From the NCBI RefSeq assembly GCF_016916835.1, contig NZ_JAFFIX010000008.1, forward strand, positions 186,001 to 250,000: a stretch of 64,000 nt of DNA, in the 5' to 3' direction. Positions 27,069 through 35,008 of the stretch are shown piece after piece (position 1 is the first letter of the stretch; every line of letters starts with the position of its first letter). Under the pieces are notes generated by a model that had not been told where the DNA came from, ran no database searches, and saw only the letters and a list, made by a program, of their open reading frames with translations. The DNA comes from Actinacidiphila bryophytorum. GTDB lineage: Bacteria; Actinomycetota; Actinomycetes; Streptomycetales; Streptomycetaceae. The position numbers were made by a program, and so were the translations under genes.

Positions 27069-28088
27069 TCAGCTGGACTCGCGCATCACCAGCTTGCACG
27101 GCACGGTCCTGACCCCCGGGGTGGCGGTGCCGTCGATCGCTTCGAGCAGGCGCAGGGCGGCGACCCGGCCGATCTCGCCGAGGTTCATGTCGATCGTGGT
27201 CAGCGGCGGGCGGGCGGCCAGCGCCATGGTGTCCCAGTTGTCGTAGCCGACCACGGCGATGTCGTCGGGGACGCGGTGGCCGTCCTCGCGCAGGGTGTCG
27301 GCGACACCGCGGGCGATCTGGTCGTTGCCGCAGAAGAAGGCGTCGGTGTCCGGTGCGGTACGCAGCACGGCACGGGCCGCGCGGCGGCCCCACGCCTCGC
27401 TCCAGTCACCGAACTGGACCCGGTCGCCGCACAGTTCGAGGCCGGCTTGGGCCAGCAGGTCCTCGGTCAGCCGGGCGCGGTGCTGGGCCGCCGCGTGGTG
27501 GGCGGGCCCGGTGATGTGGGCGATGCGGCGGCGGCCCGAGCTGATCAGGTGCTCCACCGCGAGCCGGGCGCCGCCCTCGTCGTCCGAGGCCACCGACATG
27601 TCCGCCGGGTCGGTCGAGGGCGACAGCGCGTAGACGGTGGGGACACCGCCGAGGCCGGCCAGCGGGGCGCGCGGGTCGGTGCGGCGGCCGGTGACGATGA
27701 TGCCGTCCACCCGGCGGCCGAGCAGCGTCTGCACGTAGTGGCGTTCGCGGATCGCGTCGCCGCGGGTGTCGCAGAGCAGGACGGAGATCTTGCCGGCGCC
27801 CAGCGCGTCCTCCGCGCCGAGCAGCACGGGCGTGCTGAACCGCCCGATGCCGTCGGTGGTGATCAGACCGACCGTCCAGCTGCGGCCCGCGAGCAGGCTG
27901 CGGGCCTGCTCGTTGGGCTGGAAGTCCAGCCGCTGGGCCGCGTCCAGGACCCGCTGGCGCGTCTCGGGCCGCATGCGGCCGTTGCCGCTGAGCGCCTTGG
28001 ACGCGGTGCCCACGCTCACCCCGGCCAGGTCGGCCACATCGGTGAGCGTCACACGGGCGGCGGGGTGACGGCGATCCGTCTCTGTCAT
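27069..28088 (-). CDS. LacI-family transcriptional regulator (third of three)
   Basis: This 339-residue repressor has the HTH TLTDVADLAGVSVGTASKAL, a hinge with FQPNEQARSLL and an effector domain ending IAVVGYDNWDT. The ATG at 28088 has AAAGGA six bases upstream; a TTG 18 bases earlier is in frame. It is the last gene of a co-directional run (GH127, binding protein, two permeases, LacI), so it probably autoregulates that operon. Confidence 0.88.
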   Translation of the reverse strand: MTETDRRHPAARVTLTDVADLAGVSVGTASKALSGNGRMRPETRQRVLDAAQRLDFQPNEQARSLLAGRSWTVGLITTDGIGRFSTPVLLGAEDALGAGKISVLLCDTRGDAIRERHYVQTLLGRRVDGIIVTGRRTDPRAPLAGLGGVPTVYALSPSTDPADMSVASDDEGGARLAVEHLISSGRRRIAHITGPAHHAAAQHRARLTEDLLAQAGLELCGDRVQFGDWSEAWGRRAARAVLRTAPDTDAFFCGNDQIARGVADTLREDGHRVPDDIAVVGYDNWDTMALAARPPLTTIDMNLGEIGRVAALRLLEAIDGTATPGVRTVPCKLVMRESS

Positions 28089-28153
28089 GGACAATCCTTT
28101 GTTCAATCACACTGCGACTACCATCCTGCCAGGCTGCCCGCCTGCGGATGTGG

Positions 28154-28978
28154 TCAGTCCTTGACGGCGCCGGCGGTGACCCCTGCGGCGACGTAGCGCT
28201 GGGCGAGCACCAGCAGGACGGCGGCGGGGATGGACGCGATCACGGCGGTGGCCATGATGGCGTTCCACTCCTGGTTGTTGTTGCCGATGTACTTGTAGAT
28301 GCCCAGCGTGATGGGGCGCATGTCGCCGCCCGCGTCGAGGGTGTTGGCGAAGACGAAGTCCGACCAGGCCCACAGGAAGCTGAACAGCGACACCGTCACC
28401 ACCGCGTTGCGCGAGACCGGCAGCACGATCGCGGTGAAGGTGCGCCACAGGTTCGCGCCGTCCACCTTGGCCGCCGACAGCAGTTCGTCGGGGATGCCGG
28501 ACATGAAGGCCGCGAAGATCATCACCCCGAAGGGCACCGCGATGGTGGAGTCCGCCACGACCAGGCCCCACCAGGTGTTCATGATGCCGAGGTTGAGGAA
28601 GATGCCGTAGAAGCCCATGGCCATCACGATGCCCGGGACCATCTGGGCGATCAGCAGCAGCAGGCCGAGCAGCCCCGCGCCGCGCGGGCGCAGCTTGGCC
28701 AGCGCGTAGCCGGCCGGTGCGGACAGCACCAGGGTCAGCGTGACGGTGCCGAGGCCGATCAGCAGGCTCACCCACAGGTAGGGCAGCTGGTCGTCGAGTA
28801 CGGCCCGGTAGCCGGTGAAGGTGGGGTGCAGCGGGAGGAGGTCGGGCGGGGACTTGCGCATGTCCTGCTGCGGGGTCAGGGACACGTTGATCATCCAGTA
28901 GACCGGGAAGAGCATGACCGCGGTCAGCACGATGCCGATGACGGTGTTGCGGCGGGAGCGGAGGACGCGGGAGGTCAT
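28154..28978 (-). CDS. Carbohydrate ABC transporter permease, MalG type
   Basis: This 274-residue inner-membrane permease has six predicted membrane segments and the ATPase-contact EAA loop AAKVDGANLWRTFTAIVLP. It pairs with the MalF-type permease upstream, overlapping it by four bases as ATGA. No ATPase is encoded here; in Streptomyces such importers usually share the MsiK ATPase encoded elsewhere. It imports the sugar bound by the lipoprotein at 30016-31260. Confidence 0.92.
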   Translation of the reverse strand: MTSRVLRSRRNTVIGIVLTAVMLFPVYWMINVSLTPQQDMRKSPPDLLPLHPTFTGYRAVLDDQLPYLWVSLLIGLGTVTLTLVLSAPAGYALAKLRPRGAGLLGLLLLIAQMVPGIVMAMGFYGIFLNLGIMNTWWGLVVADSTIAVPFGVMIFAAFMSGIPDELLSAAKVDGANLWRTFTAIVLPVSRNAVVTVSLFSFLWAWSDFVFANTLDAGGDMRPITLGIYKYIGNNNQEWNAIMATAVIASIPAAVLLVLAQRYVAAGVTAGAVKD

Positions 28979-29961
28979 GCCGGCTGGCTCCTCTGGAGTC
29001 GGATGTAGAACAGGCCGAAGGCCAGCGCGATGAGGATCAGGATGTTGCCGACGGCGGCGCCGGGTCCGAAGTCGGGCAGCAGCGAGCCGAAGCCGTAGCG
29101 GTAGGACCAGGTGGACAGCGTCGTGGAGGAGTCGCCGGGACCGCCCCTGGTCATGATCCAGATGAGGTCGAAGACCTTGAGGGTGTAGATCAGTCCGAGC
29201 AGCACGGTGATCGCGGAGACCGGCCGCAGCAGCGGGAAGGTGATCCGCCGGAACTGCTGCCAGCCGGTCGCGCCGTCCAGCGACGCCGCCTCGTACAGCT
29301 CGGCGGGGATGTTCTGCAGCCCGCTGTAGAGGATGACCAGGTTGAACGGGATGCCGATCCAGATGTTCGCGATGATCACCGAGGTCAGCGCCCAGTGCGG
29401 CGAGGTCAGCCAGTCCACCTTGCCGACACCCACCAGGTGCAGCCCGTAGTTGACCACGCCGGACTCGCTGTTGAACATCCACGACCACGTCGAGGCCGAC
29501 ACGATCAGCGGCAGCAGCCACGGGATCAGGAACAGCGCGCGCAGCGTCGGTGCGAGCCGGAACCCGCGGTGGAAGAACACCGCGAGCGCCAGCCCGAGTA
29601 CGTACTGGAAGAGGATCGACACCAGGGTGAAGACCATCGTGTTGCGCAGCGCGGTGGAGAAGGTCGGGTTGTCGATCACCTGCCGGAAGTTGTCCCAGCC
29701 GGAGAAGGGCGCACCGCCCTGGACGAACGACCGCACCGTGTAGTGGCGCAGCGAGAGGTCCACGTTGCGGTACAGCGGGTAGGCGTAGAAGGCCCCCAGA
29801 TACACCACGACAGGCAGCAGGAAGGCCCAGGCGGCCAGTTGCGAGCCCCGCGGCACCCATCGGCTGCGGCGGGAGGGTGCCGGCGGGGGGTCGGCGTGCT
29901 CCGACGGCGCCCGCGAGGTGGCCGCGGACCGGTGCAGGTCGTCGGCGTGGGCGGTGGACAT
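28975..29961 (-). CDS. Carbohydrate ABC transporter permease, MalF type
   Basis: This 328-residue permease has a proline/arginine-rich cytoplasmic N-terminus of about 45 residues, six membrane segments and the EAA motif EAASLDGATGWQQFRRITFP. The start is marked by AAGGAG seven bases upstream. It is the second subunit of the importer, between the binding protein and the MalG-type permease. Confidence 0.92.
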   Translation of the reverse strand: MSTAHADDLHRSAATSRAPSEHADPPPAPSRRSRWVPRGSQLAAWAFLLPVVVYLGAFYAYPLYRNVDLSLRHYTVRSFVQGGAPFSGWDNFRQVIDNPTFSTALRNTMVFTLVSILFQYVLGLALAVFFHRGFRLAPTLRALFLIPWLLPLIVSASTWSWMFNSESGVVNYGLHLVGVGKVDWLTSPHWALTSVIIANIWIGIPFNLVILYSGLQNIPAELYEAASLDGATGWQQFRRITFPLLRPVSAITVLLGLIYTLKVFDLIWIMTRGGPGDSSTTLSTWSYRYGFGSLLPDFGPGAAVGNILILIALAFGLFYIRLQRSQPA

Positions 29962-30015
29962 GCGGGGCTCCTTGGTCGGTACGGTGCGGAAACGGGCCTT
30001 ACGGGCGGGCGTCGG

Positions 30016-31260
30016 TCAGGACTGGTGCGAGGCGACGCCCTTCTGGGCCGCCTCCATCGCGGACTGCGGGCTCTTGCCGCCGGACAGGGCGCCCTGCACG
30101 GCGGTCCACATCTGCTCGGAGATCACCGGGTACTTGGTGCCCAGGCCGCCGCTGGTCCGCCCGCGCGCCGCCGCGATCGCGGAGACCCACGGCTTGAGCG
30201 CCGGGTTCTGCTGGACCTGCTGGTCCTGGACCGCGGAGACCGGGGCGATGTAGGAGAGCGTGGTGTCGGTGGACAGGAAGTTGGTGTTGCTGGTCAGGCA
30301 CTCCATGATCTTCTTGTCCACGGCGTAGCGCGAGGTGTCCTTCTGCACCGGTACGGTCACGAACTCGCCGCCCGTCGGGACGGGTGCGGAACCGCCGTTC
30401 TGGCCGGGGATGGTGATGATCCCGTAGTCGAAGCCGGCCTTCTCGGCGTTCGCCAGCTGCCAGGTGCCGTTCTCACCGAAGGCGTACTGGCCGGTGGCGA
30501 ACTCCTGCCAGCTGGTCGTCTGGGTGTTGCTCAGCACGTCGTTGGGCGCCAGGCCCTGCGAGACCCAGTCCTTCCACAGCGTCAGTGCCGCGACGCCCTG
30601 GGGGCTGTCGAGCTTGTTCAGGTCGCCGCCGGCGCCCCAGAACCAGGGCAGGAACTGGAAGCTGCCCTCCTCGGTGCCGATCGCCCCGAAGGTGATGCCC
30701 TTCTTGCCCGCCGCCTTGGCCTTCTTCAGCGCCGCGGTCAGCGACGCCCAGTCCTTGACCGACGCCGGGTCGATGCCCGCCTGGGTGAGGATCGTCTTGT
30801 TGTAGTAGAGCGCGAGGGTGTTGGCGCCGATCGGGATGCCGTACGCCGCCCCGTCGGTGGTGCCCGCGCCGACGATGTTCTTCTGCAGGGCGGAGGTGTC
30901 GAGGCCCAGGTCGCTGGTCTTGGTGAGGACGCCGGCCTGCACCAGGGTGGACACGAACGGGTTGTCGACCATCATCAGGTCGGGCAGGCTGCCCTGCTGC
31001 CCCGCGAGCAGCGCCTTGTTGTTCAGGTCGGTGGTGTCCAGCGCGGTCCGCTTGAGCGTGACGCCGGCCTGGGTCCCGCAGGAGGCGACGAGCTTGGCCC
31101 ACGCGGCGGAGGAGTCGAACTGCGGGTAGGGGTCCCAGAACGTGTACGTCCCGGAGCCCGAGGAGGAGCCGCCCCCCGACCCGGAGCCCGAGCACGCGCT
31201 GGCGCCCACCAGCGCGCAACATGCCACCACGGCCGAAACAGCGGAACGCGAGATTCTCAT
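30016..31260 (-). CDS. Extracellular sugar-binding lipoprotein of the ABC importer
   Basis: This 414-residue family 1 solute-binding protein has a short signal peptide with lipobox VGASAC, a glycine/serine-rich linker, then two lobes with the motifs PDLMMVDNPF and YGIPIGANTLALYYNK. AAGGA precedes the ATG. It sits between GH127 and the two permease genes, so its ligand is probably an arabinose-containing or other hemicellulose oligosaccharide. Confidence 0.9.
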   Translation of the reverse strand: MRISRSAVSAVVACCALVGASACSGSGSGGGSSSGSGTYTFWDPYPQFDSSAAWAKLVASCGTQAGVTLKRTALDTTDLNNKALLAGQQGSLPDLMMVDNPFVSTLVQAGVLTKTSDLGLDTSALQKNIVGAGTTDGAAYGIPIGANTLALYYNKTILTQAGIDPASVKDWASLTAALKKAKAAGKKGITFGAIGTEEGSFQFLPWFWGAGGDLNKLDSPQGVAALTLWKDWVSQGLAPNDVLSNTQTTSWQEFATGQYAFGENGTWQLANAEKAGFDYGIITIPGQNGGSAPVPTGGEFVTVPVQKDTSRYAVDKKIMECLTSNTNFLSTDTTLSYIAPVSAVQDQQVQQNPALKPWVSAIAAARGRTSGGLGTKYPVISEQMWTAVQGALSGGKSPQSAMEAAQKGVASHQS

Positions 31261-31342
31261 GGGTCTGTCCTTGGGCTGTGCGGAGTGATCCGGCGGCGGC
31301 GAATGTGCCGCGCCGGGCGGTTCGCGAACGCAGGTGGCAGGG

Positions 31343-33352
31343 TCAGTCGGTCGGCAGCCAGACGCGCATGCTGCCGTCCTGCCGGTTGGCCCATGCGTAG
31401 TAGGGGACGGCGGTGAGGGGGACGGCCGGGTCGGCTGCGGCGCCGGCCTCCTCGGGGCCGCCGGCGTCCTCGGCTGAGGTGCCGGCGGTGCCCGCGTCGC
31501 GGTAGGGCCACCAGTGCCCGCTGTCCGGGGCGGCCCGGCGGCGGCCTGCGGCGTGGATGGTGACGACGCCGCCGAGCAGGTCGGGGCGGTCGTGCTCGGT
31601 GAGCGGCGACGCGGGGTCGATGACGATGTCGTCAAGACCGCCGCCGGGGTGGTCGACCTGCTCCAGGCAGTAGACGAGCGGCCCGCGCTCGATGGCGACG
31701 CAGCCGCGTACCGCGTCGACCCGCGGGTCGGCCCGGGTCAGCCGCGGGGTCAGGTCGAGCCCCAGGGCGACCTCGTCGCCCGGCGCCCACACCCGTTCCA
31801 GGCGCAGCCACCCCTCGTCGGCGGCGGCTCCGGGGACCTCCTGGCCGTTCACGCGGACGGTGAAGCGGGCGCTCCAGTGCGGGATGCGCAGCGACAGGGT
31901 CCAGGGCAGGTCCCCGGGGGTCTGCTCGACGGTGAAGGTGGCCGCACCGGCCGCCGGGTAGGCGGTGTGAGCGCTCACTATCAGCGGCTGCCCTGCCGCG
32001 TCGCCGCTGTAGCGGCCGGTGGCGTACTGGTGGATCTGCAGGCCCGCGCCGTCGGTGGAGGCCATGTAGTGCTCCAGGCTGGCCAGCAGCCGCATGACGT
32101 TGGGCGGGCAGCAGGCGCAGCGGAACCACTCGGTGCGGCGGGCGGAGTGGTCGCCGCCGGGGTCGGTGTGGCCGTCGCGGATCTGCAGCGGGTTGACGTA
32201 CAGCCAGGTCTCGCCGTCCAGCGAGACACCGGACAGCACGCCGTTGAAGAGCGTGCGCTCGATCAGGTCGCCGTAGCGGGCCTGCCCGGTGAGCAGCGCC
32301 ATCCGCCAGCTCCACTGGATGGAGGCGATGGCCGCGCAGGTCTCGCAGTACGCGCGCTCGGTGGGAAGTTCGAAGGGGTCGCCGAAGTCCTCCTTGTCGT
32401 GGTGCGCACCGACCCCGCCGGTCAGATGGGTCTTGGTCGCGGTCATGGCGTGCCACAGGCGCTCGCCCGCGGCCCGCAGCTCCGCCTCGCCGGTCTCGCA
32501 CGCCAGGTCCGCCGCGGCCGCCAGCAGGTACAGCTGGCGCACCGCGTGGCCCTCGACGTTCTCGGCATCGCGCAGCGGCACCCGGTCCTGGCAGTACGCC
32601 TCGCCGCCGAGCACGCCGTGCCCGTGCCGGTCCACGAAGAACTGCGCCAGGTCCATGTAGCGGCGCTCACCGGTCTCCCGGTACAGCTCCACCAGCGCGG
32701 TCTCCACCTCCGGGTGGCCGTCGAAGGACTCGATGGCCTTGCCCGGGCCGAAGACGGTGTCGATGTGGTCGGCGAAGCGGGTGGCCACCCGCAGCAGTTC
32801 CTTGCCCCCGGTGGACCGGTGGTGCGCGACCGCCGCCTGGATCAGGTGGCCCGCGCAGTACAGCTCGTGGCCCCAGCGCAGGTCCTGGTAGCGGGCGCCG
32901 CCCTTGGTGACCTGGAACCAGGTGTTGAGGTAGCCGTCAGGCTGCTGGGCGTCGGCGACCAGGGCGATGATCCGGTCGACCTCGCGGACCAGCGCCTCGC
33001 GCCCGCCGGCCGCATCCGCGTCGGGGCCGCTTCCCGTGTCGGGGACGGCCTGGCCGAGCTGCCAGGAGGCGGCCTCCAGCCACTTGTAGACGTCGGAGTC
33101 CATGAAGGGGTAGTCGCCGCGGAAGTCGCCCTGCGCGGTCCCCGCGGCGAGCCGCAGGTCGTGCAGGTTTCCCGCCGACTCCAGCAGGCGCGGCCCCTGC
33201 GGGATGCCGGCGCGGGCGTTCACGGCGCGGCGGACCTGCCAGAAGCCGCCCTCGATGGCCGCCGCGGCGGCCGGTCGCAGGGCGGTGTGCGCACCGGGGC
33301 CGAGCAGGACAGGACCGGCCGTGCCGGCCGTCGTCTGGCTGGTGCGGGACAT
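31343..33352 (-). CDS. GH127 beta-L-arabinofuranosidase
   Basis: This 669-residue cytoplasmic enzyme should release beta-linked L-arabinofuranose. The GH127 metal/catalytic site is intact: Glu337 and Cys339 in ERAYCETCA and the Cys414-Cys415 pair in FRCACCPPN, at almost the same spacing as Glu338, Cys340, Cys417 and Cys418 of Bifidobacterium HypBA1. The length is normal for the family. GGGGAG precedes the ATG at 33352. It heads the importer operon behind a strong promoter at 33466-33513. A perfect palindrome lies inside the coding sequence at 31967-31978. Confidence 0.92.
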   Translation of the reverse strand: MSRTSQTTAGTAGPVLLGPGAHTALRPAAAAAIEGGFWQVRRAVNARAGIPQGPRLLESAGNLHDLRLAAGTAQGDFRGDYPFMDSDVYKWLEAASWQLGQAVPDTGSGPDADAAGGREALVREVDRIIALVADAQQPDGYLNTWFQVTKGGARYQDLRWGHELYCAGHLIQAAVAHHRSTGGKELLRVATRFADHIDTVFGPGKAIESFDGHPEVETALVELYRETGERRYMDLAQFFVDRHGHGVLGGEAYCQDRVPLRDAENVEGHAVRQLYLLAAAADLACETGEAELRAAGERLWHAMTATKTHLTGGVGAHHDKEDFGDPFELPTERAYCETCAAIASIQWSWRMALLTGQARYGDLIERTLFNGVLSGVSLDGETWLYVNPLQIRDGHTDPGGDHSARRTEWFRCACCPPNVMRLLASLEHYMASTDGAGLQIHQYATGRYSGDAAGQPLIVSAHTAYPAAGAATFTVEQTPGDLPWTLSLRIPHWSARFTVRVNGQEVPGAAADEGWLRLERVWAPGDEVALGLDLTPRLTRADPRVDAVRGCVAIERGPLVYCLEQVDHPGGGLDDIVIDPASPLTEHDRPDLLGGVVTIHAAGRRRAAPDSGHWWPYRDAGTAGTSAEDAGGPEEAGAAADPAVPLTAVPYYAWANRQDGSMRVWLPTD
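31967..31978. promoter_or_regulatory. Lac-type palindrome inside the GH127 gene
   Basis: GTGAGCGCTCAC is a perfect 12-base palindrome identical to the centre of the symmetric lac operator. It lies within coding sequence, and a near-identical site is at 33793-33806. A role as an auxiliary operator is inference. Confidence 0.4.
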
Positions 33353-33465
33353 AGGGCTCCCCAGGAGGTGTCGGGACGGAGCCCGCCGGGGTGGTGACCA
33401 TGCGTCAGCATGTGCCGCAGTACGGGCGGTCGGGCTGGGCGGTCGACATCTCGACGGGCAAGTGC

Positions 33466-33513
33466 GCAAACCTTTTCTTCCCGCAAAGTAGGGTGGCCGT
33501 GAAGACGCGTCAA
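33466..33513 (-). promoter_or_regulatory. Promoter of the GH127-importer operon with operator-like element
   Basis: On the minus strand a -35 TTGACG (33508-33513) and a -10 TACTTT (33485-33490) are separated by exactly 17 bases. The start region carries GAAAAGGTTTGC (33466-33477), also found at a second promoter at 34089-34137. It lies 114 bp or more upstream of the GH127 start. Confidence 0.7.
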
Positions 33514-33537
33514 GACCGCTGACCAATATTTCCCAAG

Positions 33538-33747
33538 TCAACGGGACCTCCTGCGACAGGCGCCCGGAGTGCCACAGCCGACTGGGTGCGCGATCAGCGG
33601 CCGTAAGAGCAAAGGATCGCCTTCGGGAAGTCCGATTCGGCCCGGCCGGCGGGATCGGCGCTGCCGCAGCGCGCCCAGGTGGGCGCGTCGCACCGCGGGA
33701 CCGCCCGCTTCGGTGAGCCCGGTCGCACGGCGGATGCGAGGTGTCAT
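33538..33747 (-). CDS. Short ORF of unknown status with a strong ribosome site
   Basis: An open frame of 69 codons starts at an ATG preceded by AAAGGGAGG five bases upstream, one of the best ribosome sites in the window. The product is Arg/Pro/Gly-rich, shows no domain and has poor codon-position bias near its end. A lac-type operator lies about 45 bp upstream. It may be a real small protein, but the pattern also fits the surviving 5' end of a gene whose body was lost. Confidence 0.3.
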   Translation of the reverse strand: MTPRIRRATGLTEAGGPAVRRAHLGALRQRRSRRPGRIGLPEGDPLLLRPLIAHPVGCGTPGACRRRSR

Positions 33748-33792
33748 GGGGGCCTCCCTTTCATGGCGCGGGTGGGGTGCTGACCTAGAAGG

Positions 33793-33806
33793 TGTGAGCG
33801 CTAACA
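33793..33806. promoter_or_regulatory. Lac-type LacI-family operator
   Basis: TGTGAGCGCTAACA differs at one position from the symmetric lac operator. It is 46 bp upstream of the short ORF start and 1.8 kb from the related palindrome within GH127. Confidence 0.6.
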
Positions 33807-34000
33807 ATCGAGATACGGCTCCGGGTCGGGATGGACGTCCTGGTGTGTGCGTGCTGCGGCCGCGGAACACGGCCGCGACCGGTCGCCGAGCACCCGCGCG
33901 GGGGTGCAGGCACCGCACGGGTTCCGCCATGACCTGCGGTCCAGGTCGTTCCGCGGTCCCGGCGCGGGCGCGGGCTCGCGGCAGCCGAGGTGCTGTTCCA

Positions 34001-34042
34001 CCGCCGCAGGACCCGGCGGGAAGGAGCCGGGTCCTGCGGCGG
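34001..34042. terminator. Strong hairpin of 17-base stem
   Basis: Perfect arms 34001-34017 and 34026-34042 pair around an eight-base loop. It directly follows, on the minus strand, the T-tailed terminator at 34043-34083 and may act as a second terminator. Confidence 0.6.
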
Positions 34043-34083
34043 AAAAACGCCCGAGGAGGCCGGACGGTCGTCCTCCCCGGGCG
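34043..34083 (-). terminator. Intrinsic terminator with T-run
   Basis: On the minus strand the arms at 34072-34083 and 34048-34059 (11 of 12 paired) are followed by TTTTT (34043-34047). It should end the methyltransferase transcript and also any RNA from the promoter at 34109-34137. Confidence 0.75.
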
Positions 34084-34088
34084 TGGTC

Positions 34089-34137
34089 GAAAACCTTTTC
34101 CCGAGCAGAAAGTAGAACCGCTCACATCACGCGTCAA
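34089..34137 (-). promoter_or_regulatory. Second copy of the operon-type promoter, facing a terminator
   Basis: The minus strand carries TTGACG (34132-34137), 17 bases, then TACTTT (34109-34114) and the dyad GAAAAGGTTTTC (34089-34100). Hexamers and spacing are identical to the GH127 promoter. The -35 lies in the last codons of the methyltransferase gene. An intrinsic terminator begins about 10 bases downstream. Confidence 0.6.
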
Positions 34138-34831
34138 TGCCTTGTGCAGAATCCTTCGAACCGTTTGCCCGCGGCGCCTGCGTGACCGCGGGGCCGCGGT
34201 CCTGAACCGGGGCGTCGTTGCGGAAGACCAGCAGGTAGCGCCAGAAGAGGAGCCGGCGGACCGTACGGCCCGGCAGCAGCTCCGCGGACTCCCGGCGGAT
34301 CTGCGCCAGTGTCATCGACGGCTGCTGGACCGGCGGCTTGGTGCTCTCCGGGCCGCCCGCTCCCGACCGGCCGACCGCCTCCTTCGCGGCCACGGCGAGC
34401 CGGGCGCCGGCGTTGACGGGTACGGCCGCCGTGCTCCACAGCAGGTCGGCCGCACCCTGTTCCGCGTAGCAGCCCAGGACCGCCAGGACGCCGCCGGGCG
34501 CGAGGGCGTCCCGCAGCGCGGCCAGCGTGCCGAAGGGCATGTGGTGGAGGCTCGCCAGGCAGGTGATGGCGTCGTAGTGCCCCCGCGGCAGGCCGGTCTC
34601 CGCCAGGTCGGCCTGCCGGAAGCGCGGGCTGCCGCTGCCGTCGCCTGACACCGCCCGGGCGATGGCCACGACCTCCGCCGACCGGTCGACGGCGTCGACC
34701 TCCAGGCCTCGCAGGGCCATTCGCCGCGCGAACCGCCCGGTGCCGCAGCCGACGTCGAGCGCGGTGCGGGCGCCGCGGGGCAGTTGGCGCAGCAGCAGCC
34801 GGTGGTAGTGGTCGTTGTGGTCGAAGGGCAT
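34127..34831 (-). CDS. Class I SAM-dependent methyltransferase
   Basis: This 234-residue cytoplasmic methyltransferase has motif I ALDVGCGTGRF, the acidic residue ending strand 2 (VDAVDRS) and YDAITCLASLHHMPFG in the motif IV region. The C-terminus includes a segment (RRLLFWRYLLVFRN) common in small ubiE-like methyltransferases. The substrate is unknown. A large open frame runs far upstream across other genes, but the homologous start is the ATG at 34831. It is not part of the sugar locus. Confidence 0.85.
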   Translation of the reverse strand: MPFDHNDHYHRLLLRQLPRGARTALDVGCGTGRFARRMALRGLEVDAVDRSAEVVAIARAVSGDGSGSPRFRQADLAETGLPRGHYDAITCLASLHHMPFGTLAALRDALAPGGVLAVLGCYAEQGAADLLWSTAAVPVNAGARLAVAAKEAVGRSGAGGPESTKPPVQQPSMTLAQIRRESAELLPGRTVRRLLFWRYLLVFRNDAPVQDRGPAVTQAPRANGSKDSAQGIDA

Positions 34832-34895
34832 GGGCCGGACCCTGCCACATCGCCGCCGCGCCGCCCAGCCCGGCGGGGGCCGCGGTGTGCGGTAT

Positions 34896-34976
34896 GCCGT
34901 ACGCGCGGGCGCCGACCGCCGCTGATCAGGGACCACACGATCGCCTGCACACGCGCGCCGTACGCGCGGGCGCCGA
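34896..34976. repeat. Twenty-base direct repeat in a divergent promoter region
   Basis: The sequence GCCGTACGCGCGGGCGCCGA occurs at 34896-34915 and again at 34957-34976, 61 bases apart, between the two divergently transcribed methyltransferase genes. Confidence 0.7.
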
Positions 34977-35008
34977 GGCGGCGCGGGGGCCTCTGCCACA
35001 ATCGCCGC

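Larger units (their letters stand above)
33748..34126. other. Regulatory-rich intergenic region
   Basis: This 379-bp stretch has no clear gene. It contains a lac-type operator (33793-33806), two strong hairpins (34001-34083) and most of a promoter at 34089-34137. All are described separately. Confidence 0.6.

Noticed and set aside
34134..34850. Alternative 238-codon frame over the first methyltransferase
   Set aside because: It is an Arg/Pro-rich shadow; the other frame carries the SAM-binding motif DVGCGTGRF.
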